From Gemmatimonadota bacterium (lineage in GTDB: Bacteria > Gemmatimonadota > Gemmatimonadetes > Gemmatimonadales > Gemmatimonadaceae), in assembly GCA_023249395.1 (NCBI GenBank), contig JAHFCS010000018.1, forward strand, positions 1-10,131: DNA of 10,131 bases. The letters run 5' to 3'. Every line of letters begins with the position of its first letter. Position 1 is the first letter of the stretch. Of this stretch, positions 5,849 to 10,131 are shown piece after piece. Made by a program: the position numbers and the translations under genes. The notes beneath the pieces are model-generated. The model had not been told where the DNA came from. It searched no databases and saw only the letters and a list, made by a program, of their open reading frames with translations.

Positions 5849-8083
5849 TTACTCTTCCTCAGCTCTATCGGCGCTGATTCTCACTGGGCACTCGATGGCA
5901 CTGACGGCAACGTGGGAGTCGGCTGAACCGTCGAGCACGACCACGCGCGAAAATCCCTTCGCGGTGGCTTTCGCGCAGAGCGTCACCGGCATGACATCGG
6001 CGGGTAGCTGGGGCGTGGTGCGCCTCTGGTAGCGGGTCATCCCGTACTGATTGGTCAGGTCGCAGTCTACGGGAGGCATGCCGTCGAGAAGCGCGAGCCC
6101 TGAGGTGGCCGGAGCAATCATCGGAACGTATGAGCATCGCTCGGGCTCGGTCCATGTCTGCCAGAAGCGCAGGTACGACTGCGGAATGAAGAGCAGCGTG
6201 CGGCGCTTGACGGCCGCGGGCGTCTTGTCGAGCTCGCGAAGCGCGGAAATGAGACTGTAGTCGGGCGCTCGATGCAAGCCGGCCGCGAGAAGCCGCCGAT
6301 CACCGAGCGAGCGGAGACCCACGGGCCCCTTCACTCCCGCCTCCGCGTAGAGCCCGCGACGGAGCGCGATGTCGGCCCTAAGCGCCGTCGCCGGCGCCCG
6401 TATGGCATTTAGTATCATTGTGATACTAATTGGAATGACGAGTGCCGCCAACCAGAGGTCCGCCAACCTCAGGCCGCCAACGAAGCTGCCTTGCGAATTG
6501 GTGTCCCGGCGCCGCTCACGCCACTGAGCCACCCATCGCCATCCGGACGCCATCAACAGCGGAAGAGCGACCCACCGCTGAACGTCGGAGAAATAGATGG
6601 CCGAACCGCCGTGAATATCGATCACCTCGCCTGGCAGCCACCCGGCGATCGCAAAGATCGCGACCATGACGACATCAGTGATCCTCCCCTCGAGCGTAGC
6701 GTGCCTGATCGCGCCCAGGCTCGTCAACTTCTCTTCCCGCACGCGCAGATAGATGTAGACCCAGCTCCAGAAGAGATGGGCGAGGACGAACCATGGCCAC
6801 CACGCCGTATCCACCCCTGAGTAGCGCATGTACGCGAAGGGCACGAATCCCTGATTCTGCGCAGTGACCGATACGAACTTGTAGGTCACGAAGGAGGTGA
6901 GGAGACAGAAAACCATCGACAACGCGATCCAGCGGTCCCGCAGCAACCGGCCGAGCGCAACGACGCCGAGCGCAGCGCACAGCAGGAGCAGCATCAGCGA
7001 AACCTTGAGGAATCCGGTGACCGCCAGCATAAGCGGCGCAAACACGAGGAGGAACGCCAGATCTCCGGCGCGGAGCGAGCTCCTCTTCCGTCGCCAGAAA
7101 GCGATCGATGTCGCAATCACAAGGAGGAATACCGGAACTCCGATGACGTACGATTCAGAGATGAGGACGTGGAGGTTCCAGATTCCCATCGCGTCGAGAC
7201 CCGCGGTCGGGATCATGCCGACGGTCGCCGCCAGGAAGAACAGCCATGCGGCGTAGTCCTTCTTGAGTGGCGGGTCCGATCCGGCGCGCGAGAGACGCCA
7301 GCCCTTCTTCACCTCCACCGCGAGCAGTAGCACGGCGGCAAAGAACAGCGGGATGACGATCACCGACGGGCCGAGGGTGTAGAAGGCGAGGACGTCGGTG
7401 CCGGCGAGATATGCCCACTGGGAGTTGAGCCACGCTGATCCGTAGTGGTACGGAGTGTACGGGACGCCGTCGAGTCCGGTGCTCGGGATACCGTAGGTCC
7501 GCATGGTGTTCGCCATGCTGACGTAATACAGCGGGTCGTGGTGGACGTCGGCGTGGTACTCGAGCGTCTCCCAGAAGACCGGCGTCTTGTATCGGGTGCT
7601 CCAGGCGACGCCGCAAGCCCACACCGCGAACGCTGCGCTGCCGATCACGAAAAGGAAGTTGATCCGCTGGCTTCCCTGCGTGATCCAGATGACGAGCGCT
7701 GCGAGAGCGGAGCCATAGCCTATCGCTGCAAGAATTCCGACGATGTTTTGTCCCGTCGCCGGCACGAGCATGCCGGCGAGCGCCGTGATGGCGAGCGCGG
7801 CGATCGTTAGTGCCGGCTGGCTTCGCCACCACGGCTGCGGCTCGTCGTAATGGAAGCGGATGGACAGCCGCCACGCGATGAAGGGCGCAATAGTGATGAA
7901 GAGCGACAAACCAAGCGTCGCGAGAACCGGCCGCGCCGGATTGTCGAATCCCCATCTGCCGGCGTAGTAAAGCGCGGCGATCACCGATGCCGCCACTGTT
8001 GCGAAGACGGCGATCGTCGCCCGGTCGTCGCGGTCGTGATCCCGGGACGGGGGCCTCCGCTCGATTACGACTTCGGCGGGCAT
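5849..8083 (-). CDS. polytopic membrane protein of unrecognised family, GT-C-like, complete paralogue
   Basis: This 744-residue membrane protein has roughly 14-15 hydrophobic segments between residues 22 and 560, then a soluble C-terminal domain of about 180 residues. I do not recognise the family. A long loop at 162-228 holds HHDPLYYVSMANTMRTY (181-197), TGLDG (202-206) and PYHYGSAWL (211-219); an acidic/His loop between helices recalls GT-C transferases, which is only an analogy. Further blocks are GLDAMG (295-300), LISESY (307-312), FLKVSLM (358-364), HLFWSWVYI (436-444) and GGSAIYFSDVQRW (492-504). The C-terminal domain has LLFIPQ (630-635), DGMPP and cysteines 650, 674, 703 and 732. The upstream neighbour shares all these blocks, so the two are tandem duplicates. 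The start at 8083 (MPAEVVIERR) is chosen over an in-frame ATG at 8170, which would add an Arg-rich stretch buried in the neighbour. The 19-nt overlap and lack of Shine-Dalgarno suggest coupled translation. An O-antigen polymerase or lipid-linked sugar transferase is possible. Confidence 0.88.
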   Translation of the reverse strand: MPAEVVIERRPPSRDHDRDDRATIAVFATVAASVIAALYYAGRWGFDNPARPVLATLGLSLFITIAPFIAWRLSIRFHYDEPQPWWRSQPALTIAALAITALAGMLVPATGQNIVGILAAIGYGSALAALVIWITQGSQRINFLFVIGSAAFAVWACGVAWSTRYKTPVFWETLEYHADVHHDPLYYVSMANTMRTYGIPSTGLDGVPYTPYHYGSAWLNSQWAYLAGTDVLAFYTLGPSVIVIPLFFAAVLLLAVEVKKGWRLSRAGSDPPLKKDYAAWLFFLAATVGMIPTAGLDAMGIWNLHVLISESYVIGVPVFLLVIATSIAFWRRKRSSLRAGDLAFLLVFAPLMLAVTGFLKVSLMLLLLCAALGVVALGRLLRDRWIALSMVFCLLTSFVTYKFVSVTAQNQGFVPFAYMRYSGVDTAWWPWFVLAHLFWSWVYIYLRVREEKLTSLGAIRHATLEGRITDVVMVAIFAIAGWLPGEVIDIHGGSAIYFSDVQRWVALPLLMASGWRWVAQWRERRRDTNSQGSFVGGLRLADLWLAALVIPISITMILNAIRAPATALRADIALRRGLYAEAGVKGPVGLRSLGDRRLLAAGLHRAPDYSLISALRELDKTPAAVKRRTLLFIPQSYLRFWQTWTEPERCSYVPMIAPATSGLALLDGMPPVDCDLTNQYGMTRYQRRTTPQLPADVMPVTLCAKATAKGFSRVVVLDGSADSHVAVSAIECPVRISADRAEEE
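6409..6429. repeat. AT-rich perfect palindrome inside membrane-protein gene
   Basis: Arms TTAGTATCA (6409-6417) and TGATACTAA (6421-6429) are exact reverse complements around TTG. The palindrome lies in the codons for residues 552-559 of the membrane protein (ISITMILN), at the end of its last hydrophobic segment. It is clearly more AT-rich than its surroundings and shaped like a dimeric-repressor operator or short mRNA hairpin. No function is shown. Confidence 0.6.
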
Positions 8084-10131
8084 TGCACCGTTGTCGTCGT
8101 CGCGCTCCTGGTGCCGTCGAAGGTGAGCACGAGCACGCGGTCCATCCCGGCTGCAGCCGCTCGACGGCAAAGCACCGCCGGCGCAGCATCAGCCGCGGTC
8201 TGCGGTCGCGTCCGCGGCCGGAACGAGCCCAGGCCGTAGTAGCGGCTCAAGGTACACCCATAGGGAGGCATTCCATCGACCATCGCGACAGATGAGAGCG
8301 CGGTCGCGAGCAGCGGCTGGAATGTGCACGCACCCGGCCTCGTCAGGCTGTGCCAGAATGCCCCCTGATCCTGCGGGATGAAGAGCGCAGTGTGACGGCG
8401 AACCGAGGCGGGTATCGCAGAAAGTCCCCGTAATGTCTCGGCGACTACGAAATTCGGCGATCGCCGAAGACCTTCATCTAGCGTCGCGCGGTCGCGCAGT
8501 CGGACCAACGCGTGCAATCCCGATGGGATGTTGGCCGCGACTGCCGCGGGATATAGCGCATGACGCGTCTCGCCGTTCGCCCGCGCCATCGTGATCGGCC
8601 ACGCCAGGCTGTTCGAGACCATCGAACCGACGACGGGGACCAGGAAGAATACAATCAGCACCTGTCGCAGGGTCACACCATCCAGCCGCGACAAAAAACC
8701 ACGCGGTTTTCTTTTCCGGTTCGGCGGGGCCTCGCCGACGATCAGTGCGAGGAATGCCGGGAAGCGGGACAGAATCAGACCTGCCGAAAGCCAGCGCTGG
8801 ACGTCGGAGAAGTAGAATGCGGAGCCGCCATCGATGTGCAGAATGAGCCCCGGGGCGATCCCCAGCAGGGCAACTAGCGCAACCGCCTCGACGTCAAGTA
8901 TGCGGTGCTCGGCGGCGGCCTCCTTCAGGTCCGTCAACGTCCCGACGCCCTCGGACCGCAGGCGGGCGGCGATGTAGACCCATGACCAGAAGAGATGCAC
9001 CATCAGAAAGAACGGCCACCACGCAGGCCTGACGAACCCCCAGAGGAAATCGAAGGGCGAAATGCCTTCGCGGTGGGCCGGCAGCGAGACCTGCCCGTAC
9101 GTGAAGTAGAACAGGACCACGAGCAGCAGGGCCGCCATGAGATAGAGTGGCCGTCGGTAGAGACGCAGCCGGAACAGGGCGTACATGGCTAGCGCGAATC
9201 CCAGCACCATAAGCGAGATCTTGAGGTAGCCGAGTATGACGATGCCAAGGGGAATGCCGATCAGGACGAAAAGCGAATCGGCAACTGCCCGTGCGCGTCC
9301 AGTTGCGACGCCTGCGCGCTGAGAGACTCCATCGTAGAAGGCAACGACCGTGGCGAGAAAGAGCAGGCCGCAGGGCACCGCGACCGTGTAAGATTCGGAA
9401 ATGAGACCCGAAGTCCACACTCCCATTCCGTCGAGCCCCGACAACGGAATGATGCCCAGGCAGGCGGCGAGAAAGACGAACCAGAAACGAAAATCATGGC
9501 GAAGGTCCTGGCCCGCGTCCGGACCTTTTCTGCGGTTCCGCATGGCGACTGCGAAGGCCACTGTTCCCCCGAAGAACAGGGGGAGCATCGTCACCGGGAA
9601 TCCGAGCTGGTAGAAATTGAAGACCTCGGCGCCGGTGAGATTCGACAATTGCGCGAACAGCCACGGGGTGCCCCAGTGATAAGGTACGTAGTTGAGCCCG
9701 TCGATCCCGGTCGTGGCAACGTGATACGTGCGCAGCATGTTGCCGATCGCCGCCACCGCAAGGCCGTCGTGATGTATGTACCCGTTCAGAATGTAATCTT
9801 CGTAAAAGAGCGGATTCTTGTAGATCGTCCCCCAAACCACACCGGACGCCCAGACTGAGAAGACGCCGGTCCCGGCGACGAAGAGGAGGCTGCGCCAAAG
9901 CGGAGCCTTCGTGATCCACCTGGCGAAGATCACCAGGAAGGAAACGATGCCGACAACAGCCAGTAGTGGGAGGGGCGAAAATCCGAGAGCTGGTACGAGG
10001 CGGCCCAGAACGCCCGTCAGCGCCAGGCCGAGTAGCCAGAGAAAAGCGTACGAGTAACACCAGGGCGGGAGCGCGCCCTGTTTTTTCGCACCAAGAACCC
10101 CGATCCCTCTGCTGGCAATGAAGGGGAAACT
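8065..10131 (-). CDS. polytopic membrane protein of unrecognised family, paralogue (N-terminus beyond window)
   Basis: The frame is open from the window edge at 10131 to a TAA at 8065, giving 688 visible residues. A GTG at 9933 could be mistaken for a start, but the 66 codons before it encode matching hydrophobic segments (FLWLLGLALTGVLGRLVPAL), so the gene is 5'-truncated by the window. By alignment with the neighbouring paralogue, whose FITIAPF lies at 62-68, about 60-65 residues are missing. Shared blocks, in visible-residue numbering, are HHDGLAVAAIGNMLRTY (120-136), TGIDG (141-145), PYHWGTPWL (150-158), GLDGMG (232-237), LISESY (243-248), YLKISLM (302-308), HLFWSWVYI (379-387), GGSAFYFSDVQRW (435-447), LFIPQ (583-587), DGMPP and Cys 602, 626, 655 and 684. 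The C-terminal part is a soluble domain of about 180 residues. The role is unknown; its place in a glycosyltransferase locus suggests work on lipid-linked glycans. It overlaps the start of the next gene by 19 nt. Confidence 0.88.
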   Translation of the reverse strand, partial: SFPFIASRGIGVLGAKKQGALPPWCYSYAFLWLLGLALTGVLGRLVPALGFSPLPLLAVVGIVSFLVIFARWITKAPLWRSLLFVAGTGVFSVWASGVVWGTIYKNPLFYEDYILNGYIHHDGLAVAAIGNMLRTYHVATTGIDGLNYVPYHWGTPWLFAQLSNLTGAEVFNFYQLGFPVTMLPLFFGGTVAFAVAMRNRRKGPDAGQDLRHDFRFWFVFLAACLGIIPLSGLDGMGVWTSGLISESYTVAVPCGLLFLATVVAFYDGVSQRAGVATGRARAVADSLFVLIGIPLGIVILGYLKISLMVLGFALAMYALFRLRLYRRPLYLMAALLLVVLFYFTYGQVSLPAHREGISPFDFLWGFVRPAWWPFFLMVHLFWSWVYIAARLRSEGVGTLTDLKEAAAEHRILDVEAVALVALLGIAPGLILHIDGGSAFYFSDVQRWLSAGLILSRFPAFLALIVGEAPPNRKRKPRGFLSRLDGVTLRQVLIVFFLVPVVGSMVSNSLAWPITMARANGETRHALYPAAVAANIPSGLHALVRLRDRATLDEGLRRSPNFVVAETLRGLSAIPASVRRHTALFIPQDQGAFWHSLTRPGACTFQPLLATALSSVAMVDGMPPYGCTLSRYYGLGSFRPRTRPQTAADAAPAVLCRRAAAAGMDRVLVLTFDGTRSATTTTVQCPPKS

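Noticed and set aside
8065..9933. Reading the first membrane protein as a complete 622-residue gene from the GTG at 9933
   Set aside because: The same frame stays open to the window edge and encodes hydrophobic segments that align with the N-terminal part of the paralogue, so the true start lies outside the window.
1..10131. CRISPR array, phage, transposon or toxin-antitoxin content
   Set aside because: No regularly spaced direct repeats, transposase or integrase motifs, or small paired genes were seen; the window is filled by polysaccharide-type genes.

Overview
All seven protein-coding regions lie on the minus strand, so transcription runs from high to low coordinates. The window is GC-rich, and several antisense reading frames stay open by chance. 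The genes look like part of a cell-surface polysaccharide (O-antigen, capsule or exopolysaccharide type) locus of a bacterium, probably Gram-negative. No gene here fixes the phylum. I saw no rRNA, tRNA, CRISPR array, integrase, transposase or attachment site.

Layout in transcription order: (1) 10131-8065, a polytopic membrane protein whose N-terminus lies outside the window; (2) 8083-5849, a full-length paralogue of it, overlapping its end by 19 nt; (3) a 93-nt gap at 5756-5848 holding an 8-bp perfect inverted repeat; (4) 5755-5324, a small cupin; (5) 5320-4202, a PLP-dependent sugar aminotransferase of the DegT/DnrJ/EryC1/StrS family, closest by eye to perosamine synthases; (6) 4164-2992, a GT4 glycosyltransferase; (7) 2995-1967, a GT2 glycosyltransferase; (8) 1970 to beyond base 1, a single open frame carrying a GT4 domain joined in frame to a second GT2 domain. 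Genes 6-7 and 7-8 are joined by ATGA stop/start overlaps, a sign of translational coupling.

Inferred joint role: the aminotransferase makes a nucleotide-linked amino-deoxy sugar, perhaps helped or modified by the cupin. Four cytoplasmic glycosyltransferase domains then build a repeat unit on a lipid carrier. The two large membrane proteins could act on lipid-linked intermediates at the membrane (glycosyl transfer, polymerisation or modification), but I do not recognise their family. No nucleotidyltransferase, dehydratase, Wzx, Wzy, Wzz or ABC exporter could be identified here.

The most notable items are the tandem membrane-protein pair, which share long ungapped conserved blocks and four C-terminal cysteines at identical spacing, and the GT4-GT2 fusion, whose downstream end is cut by the window edge.
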